Assembly (NCBI RefSeq): GCF_900258435.1
Contig: NZ_LT992558.1
Location: 1,827,518 to 1,891,517, forward strand
Source: Carnobacterium divergens
GTDB taxonomy: Bacteria > Bacillota > Bacilli > Lactobacillales > Carnobacteriaceae
DNA: 64,000 nucleotides
Direction of reading: 5' to 3'
This document shows positions 36,942 through 48,360 of the stretch, in pieces (positions within the stretch are counted from its first letter, which is position 1; each line of letters begins with the position of its first letter). Position numbers and translations under genes: made by a program. The notes beneath the pieces are model-generated. The model saw only the letters and a program-made list of their open reading frames with translations, ran no database searches and had not been told where the DNA came from.

Positions 36942-39644
36942 CTACGTTCCCTCTTTTGAAGCAAGTTTCTTCCGTACAACCATAGGCAAAATCCCGCCAT
37001 TTTGATAGTAGGTAAGATCCATGGGTGAATCAAAACGAACAATAGCTTTAAATTGAATTATTTCTCCAGCTTCATTCGTAGCTGTTACTAAAACTTCTTC
37101 TCCAATCTTTGGCTCATCACTCAACGCAACCTCGTAGCGTTCACTCCCCGTTAACCCTAGTGAATCTGCATTTTCCCCCAACCTAAATTGCAAAGGAAGA
37201 ACACCCATCATCACTAAATTAGCGCGATGAATCCGCTCAAAACTCTCCGCTAATATGACTTTCACGCCCAACAACTGAACACCTTTTGCTGCCCAGTCTC
37301 TTGACGAACCCATCCCATAATCTTTTCCTGCTAAAATAATTAAGTTTTGCTTTGCTGCTTGATACCGCATTGCTGCCTCGTAAATAGACAATTGCTCCCC
37401 AGTAGGCCAATAAATCGTGACGCCACCTTCAATCGATGGTACAAGCTGATTTCGAATTCGAATATTCGCTAAAGTCCCTCGTAACATGACTTCATGATGG
37501 CCTCTTCTTGCTCCATAAGAATTAAAATCTGTTACAGCCACTCCTTTTTCAAGCAAATAGCGACCGGCTGGTGAATCTGGCGCAATACTTCCAGCAGGTG
37601 AGATATGGTCGGTTGTAACAGAATCTCCAAATTTCCCTAAGACTGCTAAATGGGTTAACTGAGTCGGATTTTCTAGTTTTAACGGTAGATCATTAAAGTA
37701 AGGTGGCTCTGCAATATAAGTTGAGTCCCCCCATTGATACAGAGGATTTTCCGAGGTTTCAATCTGATTCCATTCCAAATTATTGGTAAAAATATCTTGG
37801 TATTCAGTTTGAAAAATAGCGGGAGTGACATACTTATTAATAAGGGTTTCTACTTCTTTTCGAGTTGGCCATAAATCTTTTAAATACACCGCTTGCCCGT
37901 TTTCTCGGTAGCCAATAGGTTCTGCTGAAAAATCAATTTCAACCGTACTAGCTAAGGCAAAAAGAACCACTAAAGGGGGTGCTGCTAAATAGTTGGCTTT
38001 TACCAATGGATGAATACGACCTTCAAAATTCCGATTGCCACTCAATACAGCCGAAACGACTAATTTTTCTTTTTCGATTCCTTCACCAACAACTGGCAAT
38101 AGCGTCCCTGAATTCCCAATACAAGTCGTGCAACCGTACCCAACTAAATGAAAACCTAACGCTTCAAGGTAAGGCATTAGACCCGCCTTTTCTAAATAGG
38201 CTGTGACTACTTTTGAACCTGGCGCCAAGGATGTTTTGACGAATTTAGGAACTTGAAGACCGGCTTCAACTGCTTTTTTGGCAACTAGACCTGCACTAAG
38301 CATGACAAATGGGTTCGATGTATTTGTACAACTTGTAATTGCAGCAATCGCTAAACTACCTGTTTTCATCACCACTTGTTCCCCATCAATTGTAATCTGC
38401 GCATTCTTTTTAAGATCATCCTCTGTTAACCCAAACCCTTGACTGCCTTCTTTTAATCTTAATGATTTTTGAAAAGACTCTTTTATATGCGAAAGAGGAA
38501 TCAAATCTTGAGGTCTTTTTGGTCCTGCTACGTTGGCCTCAATTAAACTCAAATCTAATTCAATTACATGTGTATAGGCTGGTTCTATTTGATTCTCTTG
38601 GTAATACAATTGATTTTCTTTAAAGTAACAATCCACTAATGCCACCTGCTGTTTTGTTCGCCCTGTTAATTTCAAATAACGAATGGTTTCATCATCTACT
38701 GGAAAATAGCCACAGGTTGCTCCATATTCTGGCGCCATATTAGCGACTGTGCCTCGATCAGCTAAACTAAGGTTTTTTAAGCCTTTTCCAAAAAATTCAA
38801 CAAATTTTCCAACCACATTTTCTTTTCGCAACAATTGCGTTACTTTTAAAGCTAAATCTGTTCCAGTTGCCCCATTAGCTAGATCGTTAATAAGTCGAAC
38901 GCCAATGACTTCGGGAATTGGAAAATAAGAAGGCTCCCCTAACATACTCGCTTCTGCTTCAATTCCGCCAACGCCCCAACCCAGCACCCCAAGGGCATTA
39001 ATCATCGTTGTATGAGAATCCGTCCCCACCAATGTGTCTGGATAAATTAGCGCATTGTTTTCATCCAGCGGCTGAGTCCTTACAACCGTTGCCAGATATT
39101 CTAAATTGACTTGATGAACAATTCCAGTTGCAGGAGGGACAACACGATAATTGTCAAATGCTTTTTCTGCCCACCTTAAAAATTCATACCGTTCCTGATT
39201 GCGGTAAAATTCCATTCGCATATTCGTTAGCATGGCGTTGTGACTACCAAACGCATCCACCTGCACGGAGTGATCAATCACTAAGTCTACAGGTATTTGA
39301 GGGTTAATGCTTGTTGGATCCCCACCAAAATCTGCAACCGTTTGACGAATTGAGGCCAAATCAACAAGCGCTGGTACACCAGTAAAATCTTGCAGCAAGA
39401 CTCTTGCTGGAAAAAAAGGCACCTCACCTTTATTTTTTTTATCACTAGCCCACTGTGTTAAGCGATACAACTGGTCAGCCGTAACTCCCGTTCTTCCTTC
39501 TTGTCTTAAAAGAGCCTCTATTAAAATCCGAATGGTATATGGCAATCTGTGTACGTTAATTTCTGCCTCTTCTTCTAGTGCTTTCAGTGAATAATAATGA
39601 TAAGTGACTCCCTCTAATTGAAAACAGTTTTTAGTTGTGTTCAT
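36942..39644 (-). CDS. acnA: aconitate hydratase A
   Basis: The 900-residue iron-sulfur enzyme isomerises citrate to isocitrate. The [4Fe-4S] ligands are in [10 protein letters not shown] (about 436-445) and [10 protein letters not shown] (about 504-513). The early [10 protein letters not shown] segment and the C-terminal swivel domain with [15 protein letters not shown] are present. Length is normal for AcnA/CitB. It is the first gene of the citrate branch operon, with a good promoter and the Shine-Dalgarno TTAGGAGGAG. Confidence 0.96.
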   Translation of the reverse strand: MNTTKNCFQLEGVTYHYYSLKALEEEAEINVHRLPYTIRILIEALLRQEGRTGVTADQLYRLTQWASDKKNKGEVPFFPARVLLQDFTGVPALVDLASIRQTVADFGGDPTSINPQIPVDLVIDHSVQVDAFGSHNAMLTNMRMEFYRNQERYEFLRWAEKAFDNYRVVPPATGIVHQVNLEYLATVVRTQPLDENNALIYPDTLVGTDSHTTMINALGVLGWGVGGIEAEASMLGEPSYFPIPEVIGVRLINDLANGATGTDLALKVTQLLRKENVVGKFVEFFGKGLKNLSLADRGTVANMAPEYGATCGYFPVDDETIRYLKLTGRTKQQVALVDCYFKENQLYYQENQIEPAYTHVIELDLSLIEANVAGPKRPQDLIPLSHIKESFQKSLRLKEGSQGFGLTEDDLKKNAQITIDGEQVVMKTGSLAIAAITSCTNTSNPFVMLSAGLVAKKAVEAGLQVPKFVKTSLAPGSKVVTAYLEKAGLMPYLEALGFHLVGYGCTTCIGNSGTLLPVVGEGIEKEKLVVSAVLSGNRNFEGRIHPLVKANYLAAPPLVVLFALASTVEIDFSAEPIGYRENGQAVYLKDLWPTRKEVETLINKYVTPAIFQTEYQDIFTNNLEWNQIETSENPLYQWGDSTYIAEPPYFNDLPLKLENPTQLTHLAVLGKFGDSVTTDHISPAGSIAPDSPAGRYLLEKGVAVTDFNSYGARRGHHEVMLRGTLANIRIRNQLVPSIEGGVTIYWPTGEQLSIYEAAMRYQAAKQNLIILAGKDYGMGSSRDWAAKGVQLLGVKVILAESFERIHRANLVMMGVLPLQFRLGENADSLGLTGSERYEVALSDEPKIGEEVLVTATNEAGEIIQFKAIVRFDSPMDLTYYQNGGILPMVVRKKLASKEGT

Positions 39645-39676
39645 TCCACTCCTCCTAACACTTCATATTCCCAGAA

Positions 39677-39705
39677 ATTATACAGACAATCAACCTAGTT
39701 GTAAA
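39677..39705 (-). promoter_or_regulatory. acnA-citZ-icd promoter
   Basis: TTTACA and a perfect TATAAT are spaced by exactly 17 bp on the minus strand, about 35 nt upstream of the acn start. Confidence 0.8.
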
Positions 39706-39757
39706 CAATATCGTTTGCTTTTGATTAGTATTCACCCTGTATAATAGCTACTTGAGA

Positions 39758-39777
39758 ATGTAACGTTCATGTTACAT
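39758..39777. promoter_or_regulatory. inverted repeat upstream of acn, candidate operator
   Basis: ATGTAAC and GTTACAT form perfect 7-bp arms around GTTCAT. The arms resemble a GlnR/TnrA box (TGTNA-N7-TNACA), but the spacer is one base too long for that consensus. Confidence 0.4.
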
Positions 39778-39957
39778 ACATTTTTTAGTTTTTAATCCGA
39801 TTAAATGAGAAAACTCTCATTTTTATTATGTTTTTCTATCCATAAAATGACTGTACTGACTTAGACCTATTTTACACACCTTCTTTAAAAAAAAATTTAG
39901 AACCTTGCTAAAGCTTTACAAATCACATTCTCCTGTTATTTGTGACAAAAATAAAAA

Positions 39958-39995
39958 AACATCAAAATAAAAGAAAAATTCTCTTATTTTGATGC
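39958..39995 (-). terminator. suhB terminator
   Basis: CATCAAAATAA pairs perfectly with TTATTTTGATG, followed by a T run on the minus strand. Confidence 0.88.
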
Positions 39996-39998
39996 CTT

Positions 39999-40778
39999 CT
40001 ATTTTTTTAATAAGTATTCGGTTAAAATTTCTTGATATGCTTTTGGCGTTGCTACAATAATGCCGTTGTTATTCAATAAATCAACGGCTTCTCCATTTAA
40101 CTTTTTGTAGACTAACCCAACCTCTTCTGCAATGACTTTTCCTGCTGCGATATCCCACGGACAAAGTGAATAAGAAAGATAGGCGGCTAATCGCCCACTG
40201 GCTACATGAACTGTTTCAATCCCAGCAGACCCAACCATTCTTACACCAGAACTAGCTAAGCCCATTTCTGTTGTATGGTAGCGATTTGTAGCAAACATTC
40301 CACTGTTAATCGCAACCAATCCTTCTTTTAAGGAAACATCTTCTACCACAGGTAATTTTTCTTCGTTGCAAAAAGCCCCCTGGTCCTTCATTCCCCAATA
40401 AAGTTCCTTTTCGATTACATCATAAATATAACCCATTTGGCCTATTCCATCATGGTAAACGGCTAGCATAATCGCAAAATTTCGTTTTTGTTTCACAAAA
40501 TTTAGCGTTCCATCTATCGGATCTAGTATCCAAATAGTTCCTTTTAAATCTTGAAATTGATTGCCAAAACCTTCTTCACCCATAATTCTTTCAGATGGAA
40601 AAGATTGCTGAATTTTCTTGATTAAAAACAGTTCAATTGCTTTGTCCATATTTGTCACTAAATCATTACGATGGGTTTTTACTTCCACCGTTAGTTCCTC
40701 TTGAAATGACGCTAAAATCATCGAAGCGGCTTCTCTCATCCATTCTTTGATTAAAGCATGTCGTTTTTGAAAATCCAT
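39999..40778 (-). CDS. suhB: inositol monophosphatase family protein
   Basis: The 259-residue Mg-dependent phosphatase has the metal motifs MGEEGFG (about 66-72, GEE), WILDPIDGTLNF (about 84-95) and CPWDIAAG (about 207-214). It hydrolyses inositol phosphates or related sugar phosphates. B. subtilis YktC occupies the same position. The frame opens further upstream, but the ATG at 40778 follows GGAGGACC and gives the family's usual length. It follows the UPF0223 gene. Confidence 0.92.
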   Translation of the reverse strand: MDFQKRHALIKEWMREAASMILASFQEELTVEVKTHRNDLVTNMDKAIELFLIKKIQQSFPSERIMGEEGFGNQFQDLKGTIWILDPIDGTLNFVKQKRNFAIMLAVYHDGIGQMGYIYDVIEKELYWGMKDQGAFCNEEKLPVVEDVSLKEGLVAINSGMFATNRYHTTEMGLASSGVRMVGSAGIETVHVASGRLAAYLSYSLCPWDIAAGKVIAEEVGLVYKKLNGEAVDLLNNNGIIVATPKAYQEILTEYLLKK

Positions 40779-40852
40779 TGGTCCTCCACTCCTTACGTTA
40801 TGCACTAACTCCATTGTACCAAATGAAGCGCTAAATAAGGAACAAAAGACTA

Positions 40853-40892
40853 AAAAAAGAACCTCATTACAGTAAATCGTAATGAAATCCTT
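40853..40892 (-). terminator. weak terminator between the UPF0223 gene and suhB
   Basis: CATTAC pairs with GTAATG around an 8-nt loop, followed by AGGTTC and then seven T residues on the minus strand. Confidence 0.5.
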
Positions 40893-40904
40893 ATGCAAAT
40901 TGAC

Positions 40905-41177
40905 TTATAAACGTATATTTTTTTTTGTACTTTTTTTCGCCTCTTGAACGACTGCATACAAGGAATAAGAGGATAATTGCTGAAATTCACGACTCCATTT
41001 TTTTTCTTCACCTGTTGCTGGAATCACTTGTTTAAATGCTTGGTATTTAGTTAAAAACTCTTCTCGGTTAATGCCTGTTTCATATGCCAATTCCACTGCT
41101 CGCCAAAGGTCAATTACTTGCACCATTTCGGCTCTAGACCACTCTAAATCAATGGGGTAACTGTAACTTTTTTCCAT
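40905..41177 (-). CDS. UPF0223 family protein (YktA-like)
   Basis: The 90-residue protein matches UPF0223 from end to end (SYPIDLEWSRAEMVQVIDLW near the start). The function is unknown. The pairing of this small gene with suhB and pdh is conserved in Bacilli. The Shine-Dalgarno AGGTGG is adequate. The C-terminus is Lys-rich. Confidence 0.88.
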   Translation of the reverse strand: MEKSYSYPIDLEWSRAEMVQVIDLWRAVELAYETGINREEFLTKYQAFKQVIPATGEEKKWSREFQQLSSYSLYAVVQEAKKSTKKNIRL

Positions 41178-41200
41178 GTTTTTCCACCTATGTCTTTCGA

Positions 41201-42148
41201 TTATTTCCCTTGTTCAATAATGTCTAATTGTTCTCTAATTTGTTTTGCAACACCTAAAATCTCTTGGCGTTCATCATCTGAAAATCCAAGTTCATAAGAA
41301 GCACTAATCCCGTTCTCACCTAGTAAAATCGGTAAAGATAGCGGAATGGCTTTGTAATCGTCCATATCTACTAGATGAACTAATGGAACGATTGCTTCTT
41401 CATTGTTGCTGATTAGTTGAACTAATTTTGCCAATGTCGCAGCGTTTGTGTACCCTGTTTGGCAAAGCATATTGTCGTCATAACGTTTTAATATCATTTC
41501 TTCCATTTTAAACATTGCTTCTTGATTGAACGCATTTTCGGAATTAACTGTTAAACCTAAGACAGGCGTTCCACCAACGTAAGAGCGACTCCAAATCGCT
41601 ATTTTCTGGTTTTTTTGACTGCCCCCAACAATATACCCTTTTACATCATGAACTGAAATTTTAAAAAATTTACTCAACATATTTTGGAAATAAATTGTAT
41701 CAAAATAAGTACCCAATCCAAATATGCGCTCTTTTGGCAATCCTGAAAACTTCCAAATCAAATAGGTGAAAATATCCGTTGGTTCCGTTGCAATAATCAC
41801 CATGCCATCAAAACTGTTTGCCATGGCTTGATTAATGATTTTTCGAACTAGTTTAATGTTACGCTTGAGATATTCTTTATCCGTTTCATCTTCTTTGCGC
41901 TCTTCGCACGCTGTAATAATTAATAAATCGGTATCGTGAAATTCTTTTTCATTGCCAATCTTTAAAGTAGTATGTGGAAAAATGGCTTCTGTATAAGTTA
42001 AATCCTTAAAAATCGCCATATCCAGCTCAGGTACATCTAATAAAACCAACTCCTTGATTTTCATGCGTAACATACTTAAAAAAGTAAAATCATACGCGGT
42101 TCGATTGTTACCGGCTACCATTACTTTACTTAGATGACCTCTACCCAT
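41201..42148 (-). CDS. L-lactate dehydrogenase-like protein lacking catalytic residues
   Basis: The 315-residue product aligns with the LDH/MDH fold. TEPTDIFTYLIWKFSGLPKERIF (121-143, positions of the NPVD...GLP segment) is convincing. The catalytic residues are not conserved: the Arg109 position (ETR) is Asp90 in ETD, Arg171 (DSARF) is Tyr153 in DTIYF, and His195 (GEHGD) is Ser177 in GGSQK. Asp168 remains as Asp150. The NAD-binding glycine loop is degenerate (VAGNNRTA). The frame is intact and has a strong Shine-Dalgarno (AGGAGGG), so it is expressed rather than decayed. It is probably a pseudoenzyme or an altered-function paralogue. Confidence 0.8.
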   Translation of the reverse strand: MGRGHLSKVMVAGNNRTAYDFTFLSMLRMKIKELVLLDVPELDMAIFKDLTYTEAIFPHTTLKIGNEKEFHDTDLLIITACEERKEDETDKEYLKRNIKLVRKIINQAMANSFDGMVIIATEPTDIFTYLIWKFSGLPKERIFGLGTYFDTIYFQNMLSKFFKISVHDVKGYIVGGSQKNQKIAIWSRSYVGGTPVLGLTVNSENAFNQEAMFKMEEMILKRYDDNMLCQTGYTNAATLAKLVQLISNNEEAIVPLVHLVDMDDYKAIPLSLPILLGENGISASYELGFSDDERQEILGVAKQIREQLDIIEQGK

Positions 42149-42472
42149 CTAACACCCTCCTGTATTTCAACCACTGTTGCAAAGTTTTTTTGTAGCTAAA
42201 AACTTTACTCTCCATCTCTTATTATACTAAATTTGCTGTCCGATACTTCTTTTTGTAACAAAGTCATCAATTTGTCATTATAATGTAATGAATCTGTTTT
42301 TTTAAATCAGTTCATAAAAAAAGAACTTCTACAAAATTAATGACGAATCATTAATTTTTAGAAGTTCTTTCAATAAAATCAAATTGATTTTCAGTATAAG
42401 CACGTCTCCTTATAAAAGCAGACGACTTAGCGTCTGTGCGCCAAGATTTTTATATTTTGTAGAATGCTCTAA
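42149..42472. other. intergenic region downstream of pdhD
   Basis: This 324-bp stretch holds two hairpins after pdhD, the palindrome AAAATCAAATTGATTTT (42375-42391) and a TATAAT-type -10 for the LDH-like gene without a clear -35. No ORF is supported. Confidence 0.5.
42316..42370 (-). terminator. pdh operon terminator
   Basis: AAAGAACTTCTA...TTAATGA pairs with TCATTAATTTT...GAAGTTCTT over about 20 bp, followed by a T run on the minus strand. A weaker stem, GCAGACG / CGTCTGC (42418-42437), precedes it directly after pdhD. Confidence 0.9.
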
Positions 42473-43879
42473 TTAAATGTGGATTGGCATACCTAATGCT
42501 AATTCAGCAGCATCCATAACTGTTTCAGCTAATGAAGGATGAGCATGAACTGTAAGAGCGATGTCTTCAGCATTCATACCTGATTCAATTGCTAAACCTA
42601 ATTCAGCAATAATATCACTTGCGCCAACGCCGGCAACTTGTGCACCAACAAGAACGTTATCTTCTTTAGTCGTTACTAAACGTACAAAACCTTCAGTAGC
42701 ATCCAGAGATAAAGCACGTCCATTTGCTTGTAGAGGGAATTTAGATGCTTTAACATCCATTCCTTCAGCTTTTGCTTCTGCTTGAGTAAGACCAACAGAT
42801 GCTAATTCAGGATCCGTGAAACATACTGCAGGCATTGCTTTATAATCAACTGCTACTTTTTTACCAGAAATAGCTTCTGCAGCAATTTTAGCTTCATAGC
42901 TTGCTTTGTGTGCTAATGCAAGACCAGGAACGATATCGCCAATTGCATAAATATTTGGTTTATTTGTACGGCCTTGTGCGTCAACTGTGATTAATCCACG
43001 TTCGCCAACTTCAACACCCGCTTGTTCTAAACCTAATTCATCTGTATTTGGACGACGACCAACTGTTACCATCACATAGTCGGCATCAATTGATTTTTCA
43101 GCACCATTTACTTCATATTTAACGGTTACGCCATCTGCAGTTTCAATTGCTTCTTTAGCCATTGCACCTGTTTCAATTGTAACGTTTTTCTTTTTGAAGT
43201 TATCTGTTACAAATTTAACCATATCTTTTTCAAAGTTAGGCAAGATAGAAGGAGAACCTTCTAAAATGGTTACTTCAGCGCCTAAGTTTGCGTAAGCTCC
43301 AGCTAATTCGCTTCCGATATATCCGCCACCGATAACCACTAATTTTTTAGGCACTTCTTGAAGTGCTAAACCACCAGTTGAATCAATGATACGTTTGCCA
43401 AATTTAAATCCTTTGATTTCAATCGGACGGCTACCAGTTGCTACAATTGCGTTGTTGAATGTATAGCTTTGTGCACTTGTTTCAGTCATTACGCGTAGGT
43501 CATGCTCATCAACGAAGAAAGCTTCACCACGTAAAATTTCAACTTTGTGTTTTTTCAATAACATTTCAACACCACTAGTTAGTGATTTGACAACTTTATT
43601 GTTTTTCCATTCTTGAGTTTTAGCAAAATCTAAAACCACATTTTCAGCTGTTACACCAAATACTTCTGAGTGCATAGCGTCTTGGTAGTGATGTCCAGCA
43701 CTGATTAGTGCTTTTGAAGGAATACATCCAACGTTTAAACAAACTCCACCGATATTTTCTTTTTCAACGATTGCTACTTTTTGGCCTAGTTGAGCTGCAC
43801 GAATAGCGGCAACATATCCTCCAGGGCCTGAACCAATAACAACTGTATCTAATTCGATTGCGAAATCTCCTACTACCAT
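42473..43879 (-). CDS. pdhD: dihydrolipoyl dehydrogenase (pyruvate dehydrogenase E3)
   Basis: The 468-residue flavoprotein reoxidises dihydrolipoamide with NAD. The FAD motif [14 protein letters not shown] (about 17-30), the redox-active disulfide [13 protein letters not shown] (about 44-56), the NAD motif [17 protein letters not shown] and the C-terminal HAHPSLAE with the active-site His all match. It is the last gene of pdhABCD, with the Shine-Dalgarno GAAGGATG. Confidence 0.96.
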   Translation of the reverse strand: MVVGDFAIELDTVVIGSGPGGYVAAIRAAQLGQKVAIVEKENIGGVCLNVGCIPSKALISAGHHYQDAMHSEVFGVTAENVVLDFAKTQEWKNNKVVKSLTSGVEMLLKKHKVEILRGEAFFVDEHDLRVMTETSAQSYTFNNAIVATGSRPIEIKGFKFGKRIIDSTGGLALQEVPKKLVVIGGGYIGSELAGAYANLGAEVTILEGSPSILPNFEKDMVKFVTDNFKKKNVTIETGAMAKEAIETADGVTVKYEVNGAEKSIDADYVMVTVGRRPNTDELGLEQAGVEVGERGLITVDAQGRTNKPNIYAIGDIVPGLALAHKASYEAKIAAEAISGKKVAVDYKAMPAVCFTDPELASVGLTQAEAKAEGMDVKASKFPLQANGRALSLDATEGFVRLVTTKEDNVLVGAQVAGVGASDIIAELGLAIESGMNAEDIALTVHAHPSLAETVMDAAELALGMPIHI

Positions 43880-43886
43880 TTTATGA

Positions 43887-45530
43887 TCATCCTTCCATTA
43901 ATAATAATTCTGGATCTGCTAGTAATGCTTTCATATCGTTCATTGCTTTTTGAGCAGTCGCTCCATCAATGATACGGTGATCAAAGCTTAATGATAATTG
44001 CATAACTGGTGCTACAACAATTTCATCATCAGCATTTACAACTGCTTTTTTAGCGATTTTACCAACACCTAAAATAGCAACTTCTGGGTAGTTGATAACT
44101 GGAGTGAACCAGCCGCCACCGATTGAACCAATGTTGCTAATTGTGCAAGATCCGCCACGCATATCTGCTGCTGCTAATTTACCTTCAGCTGCTGCTTTTG
44201 CATGAGTTGTAATTTCACCTGCAATTGAGAAAATACTTTTCGCATCTGCATTTTTAATGTTAGGAACAAATAGACCGTGATCTGTATCTGTTGCGATTCC
44301 AACGTTTACATAGTGTTTGTAAACAATTTCTTGAGTCGCATCATCAATTGAAGCATTTAATGCTGGATATTTGCGTAAAACAGATACCAATGCTTTTACA
44401 ACATATGGTAAGAATGTTAATTTAACGCCTTTATCTGCTGCGATATCTTTGAAACGTTTTCTGTGAGCCATTAATTTAGTAGCATCTACTTCATCGAATA
44501 GCGTAACGTGTGGTGCTGTTGCTTTACTGTTAACCATTGCTTTAGCAATTGCTTTACGAGTTGGAGACATTTTTTCTCTTGTTTCCATTTCGCCCATTGT
44601 TGAAGTAAATGGTTGTGCTGGTGCAGCTGGTTTAGAAGCTGGAGCTGATGCAGTTGTTGTTGAAGCTGCTGCTTCTTCTTTAGCTGCAGGTGCTGCTGTT
44701 GCGCCACCCGTTGTAAAGTTTAAGATATCTTCTTTTGTGATACGTCCGCCTTTACCAGTTGCTGATACTAAACTGATATCAATTCCTTTTTCACGTGCTA
44801 ATTGACGTACTGAAGGCATTGCTAAAATGCGTTTTGATGGATCACTTGTTGCAACGACTGAACCTGCGCCAGTAGCAGCAGGTGTTGCTGTAGTTTCACT
44901 TGTTGGAGTTACTGCTGGGCTTGCTGGAGTTTGTTCAGTTGCAGGTGCACTGTGATCAACGAAGTCTGGTGCATCAATTTCAACTAAAACATCACCAACA
45001 TTGGCAACTGTTCCTTCTGAAACAAGAATGTTTTTAACAGTACCTGTTACTGGAGATGGAATTTCTTCAACTGATTTGTCATTTTGTACTTCTAATAACG
45101 TATCGTCTTCATTGATTGTATCGCCTGGAGCTACAAACCATTTAACGATTTCGCCTTCTGCAATTCCTTCCCCAATATCTGGTAATTTGAATTGGAATAA
45201 AGCTGAAGCACCACTTGCTGCAGGTGCAGCTGTTGGAGCTGGAGCTGATTCTTTAGCAGGAGCAGGAGCTGCTGCTTCGTCTTCTTCATGCCCTGGAGCG
45301 TCGATTTCAACTAAAACATCACCAACTACGGCAACTGTTCCTTCTTCAACTAAGATACTTTTCACAGTACCTGTTACTGGAGATGGAATTTCTTCAACTG
45401 ATTTGTCATTTTGTACTTCTAGTAAAGTATCATCTTCATTGATTGTATCGCCTGGTTTTACAAACCATTTAACGATTTCACCTTCATGGATTCCTTCACC
45501 GATATCTGGTAATTTAAATTTAAAAGCCAT
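43887..45530 (-). CDS. pdhC: dihydrolipoyl acetyltransferase (pyruvate dehydrogenase E2)
   Basis: The 547-residue E2 core protein transfers acetyl groups to CoA. It has two N-terminal lipoyl domains (about 3-78 and 112-188) with lipoyl-lysines at 43 and 152 in the motif QNDKSVEE. These are joined by Ala/Pro-rich linkers. An E3-binding domain (about 235-272, [14 protein letters not shown]) and the catalytic domain (about 310-547) with FDHRIIDGA near the end follow. The two lipoyl domains are almost identical, suggesting recent duplication or gene conversion. It lies between pdhB and pdhD. Confidence 0.96.
   Translation of the reverse strand: MAFKFKLPDIGEGIHEGEIVKWFVKPGDTINEDDTLLEVQNDKSVEEIPSPVTGTVKSILVEEGTVAVVGDVLVEIDAPGHEEDEAAAPAPAKESAPAPTAAPAASGASALFQFKLPDIGEGIAEGEIVKWFVAPGDTINEDDTLLEVQNDKSVEEIPSPVTGTVKNILVSEGTVANVGDVLVEIDAPDFVDHSAPATEQTPASPAVTPTSETTATPAATGAGSVVATSDPSKRILAMPSVRQLAREKGIDISLVSATGKGGRITKEDILNFTTGGATAAPAAKEEAAASTTTASAPASKPAAPAQPFTSTMGEMETREKMSPTRKAIAKAMVNSKATAPHVTLFDEVDATKLMAHRKRFKDIAADKGVKLTFLPYVVKALVSVLRKYPALNASIDDATQEIVYKHYVNVGIATDTDHGLFVPNIKNADAKSIFSIAGEITTHAKAAAEGKLAAADMRGGSCTISNIGSIGGGWFTPVINYPEVAILGVGKIAKKAVVNADDEIVVAPVMQLSLSFDHRIIDGATAQKAMNDMKALLADPELLLMEG
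44967..45512 (-). repeat. duplicated lipoyl-domain coding segments within pdhC
   Basis: The segments at about 45294-45512 and 44967-45188 encode lipoyl domains that differ at only a few residues (for example IHEGE versus IAEGE, VKPGD versus VAPGD). They form an in-frame direct repeat of roughly 220 bp separated by the linker. Confidence 0.85.
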
Positions 45531-45589
45531 TTTCGATAACTTCCCTTCTATATTAACTAGTCTGTCTTTTACAAAATAGTTTGTTCAAG

Positions 45590-45655
45590 TGCTTTAGAAA
45601 TGAAACAAATGCAACCAATCCATAACTCTCAGAGATGTGATTGCATTCGTTTTAA
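45590..45655 (-). other. intercistronic hairpin between pdhB and pdhC
   Basis: The 138-bp gap between pdhB and pdhC is unusually long for this operon. It holds an imperfect stem AATGCAATCACAT / ATGGATTGGTTGCATT without a T run. It may be an RNA processing or stability element; this is inference. Confidence 0.4.
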
Positions 45656-45668
45656 TCTTGGAAATAAA

Positions 45669-46646
45669 TTAGAAGTTGTATACTTCTTTAATTTTTTCTT
45701 CAATATCTGTTGCATTTGGTAACCAGATGTTTTCTGCTTGACCGAATGGGAAAATTGTATCAGGAGCTGCAACACGTCCAATTGGAGCTTCCAATGAAAG
45801 AATTGCGCGTTCTGAAATTTCAGACATAACCATTGCACCAACACCTGCTTGACGTTGTGCTTCTTGAACCACTACTACGCGACCAGTTTTTTCAACTGAA
45901 GCAATAATTGTTTCAATATCTAATGGTGAAACTGTTCTAAGATCCACGATTTCAACTGAAATGCCTTCTTTTTCAAGTTTTTCAGCTGCTTTTAACGCTT
46001 CACGAACCATAGCGCCATAAGTGATAACTGATACATCTGTACCTTCTTTAGTGATAGCTGCTTTGCCTAGTGGAACAGTGTATTCGCCATCAGGAACTTC
46101 ATCACGGAAAGAACGGTATAATTTCATGTGTTCTAAGAAGACAACTGGATCGTTATCGCGAATAGAAGAAATCAATAAGCCTTTAGCGTCATATGGGTTA
46201 CTTGGAATAACAATCTTGATACCAGGAGATTGAGCAATCAATCCTTCTAAGTTATCTGAGTGTAATTCTGGAGTGTGAACTCCTCCACCAAATGGTGCGC
46301 GGATTGTGATTGGCATATTACGAGTGCTACTCATACGGTAACGTGTACGAGCTGCTTGTCCTACGATTGAATCCATTACTTCAAATACGAATCCGAAGAA
46401 TTGGATTTCTGGAACTGGACGGAAGCCTTCTAATGCTAGACCTACTGCAAGTCCACCAATACCTGATTCTGCAAGTGGTGTATCGAATACGCGGTCTTCA
46501 CCGAATTGTGCTTGTAAGCCTTCAGTAGCACGGAATACCCCACCATTGTTCCCAACGTCTTCACCGAAAATCAAAACGTTTTCGTCTTTGCCAAGTTCAA
46601 CTGCAAGCGCATCTGTGATGGCTTGGATCATTGTTTTTTGTGCCAT
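45669..46646 (-). CDS. pdhB: pyruvate dehydrogenase E1 component, beta subunit
   Basis: The 325-residue subunit pairs with PdhA to form the thiamine-diphosphate-dependent E1 that decarboxylates pyruvate. Family segments include [15 protein letters not shown] (about 27-41), the E1-beta [10 protein letters not shown] motif (about 54-63) and the C-terminal transketolase fold with [14 protein letters not shown]. It begins 2 bp after the pdhA stop. Confidence 0.96.
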   Translation of the reverse strand: MAQKTMIQAITDALAVELGKDENVLIFGEDVGNNGGVFRATEGLQAQFGEDRVFDTPLAESGIGGLAVGLALEGFRPVPEIQFFGFVFEVMDSIVGQAARTRYRMSSTRNMPITIRAPFGGGVHTPELHSDNLEGLIAQSPGIKIVIPSNPYDAKGLLISSIRDNDPVVFLEHMKLYRSFRDEVPDGEYTVPLGKAAITKEGTDVSVITYGAMVREALKAAEKLEKEGISVEIVDLRTVSPLDIETIIASVEKTGRVVVVQEAQRQAGVGAMVMSEISERAILSLEAPIGRVAAPDTIFPFGQAENIWLPNATDIEEKIKEVYNF

Positions 46647-46648
46647 GA

Positions 46649-47779
<1,131 letters not shown>

Positions 47780-47860
47780 TCATCACAATCTATTTTTGTT
47801 TGTAAGATGCTGTTTTATACAGTTATTGAAACTGTATTAGTGTAATCTCTTTACTCATTT

Positions 47861-47889
47861 AATTTAACACGCTTTCATAGGATATGCAA
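47861..47889 (-). promoter_or_regulatory. pdhABCD promoter
   Basis: TTGCAT and TAAATT are spaced by 17 bp on the minus strand, about 100 nt before pdhA. The spacer contains TGAAAGCGTGTTAA, which matches the cre consensus at 12 of 14 positions. Confidence 0.6.
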
Positions 47890-47971
47890 GGGATACGAGT
47901 CATTTTTGATGTTAGGAAATCGTAAAAAGTCTAGGGTTCACATAGAAAATATGCTTAACACGCTATCATAG
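47864..47971 (-). repeat. two copies of a 17-bp operator-like repeat upstream of pdhA
   Basis: TTAACACGCTTTCATAG (47864-47880) and TTAACACGCTATCATAG (47955-47971) differ at one base and lie 91 bp apart in the same orientation. The first overlaps the promoter spacer and -10 box. Confidence 0.75.
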
Positions 47972-48320
47972 TGAAAACATTCACTTTATACTTTTTTAAG
48001 AAGAATAATGAATAAATCAAGATTTAAAAATGACTTGATTTCAATGAATTGCGTCGAATCAAGTTCAATCTGTTACATTCTAATTGAAAAACTGTATTAT
48101 TATTTCGCCTTTTTCATGAAACAGTTCCCGCATAATATTTTTTTCACAATTCAAAAAAAGTTGATTAGATTTTTCTCATAATACGTTTTTGCCAAAAAAT
48201 CTAACGAATACTTCTTTTTAGCAAACAATATTGTTTTTATCTTTCTTTTACTACGATAACTTTTTCCCTATGCTTTCCCTATTCAAAAATTTGTCTTTCT
48301 TCCTATAATATAGGAAGCAC

Positions 48321-48360
48321 AAAAGAAGACTTTATCTTATCAAAGATAAAGTCTTCTTTT
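48321..48360. terminator. mgtA terminator
   Basis: AAAAGAAGACTTTATCTT pairs perfectly with AAGATAAAGTCTTCTTTT around a 4-nt loop directly after mgtA. Confidence 0.9.

Larger units (their letters stand above)
39645..39998. other. acnA upstream regulatory region
   Basis: This 354-bp stretch holds the acn promoter, the near-palindrome AAACAATATCGTTT (39703-39716) against its -35 box, an inverted repeat ATGTAAC-N6-GTTACAT (39758-39777) and the suhB terminator. No ORF with a ribosome binding site is visible. Confidence 0.6.

Noticed and set aside
45001-45579. 192-codon plus-strand frame antisense to pdhC
   Set aside because: It is a shadow of the Ala/Pro-rich E2 coding sequence, with a low-complexity product and no ribosome binding site.
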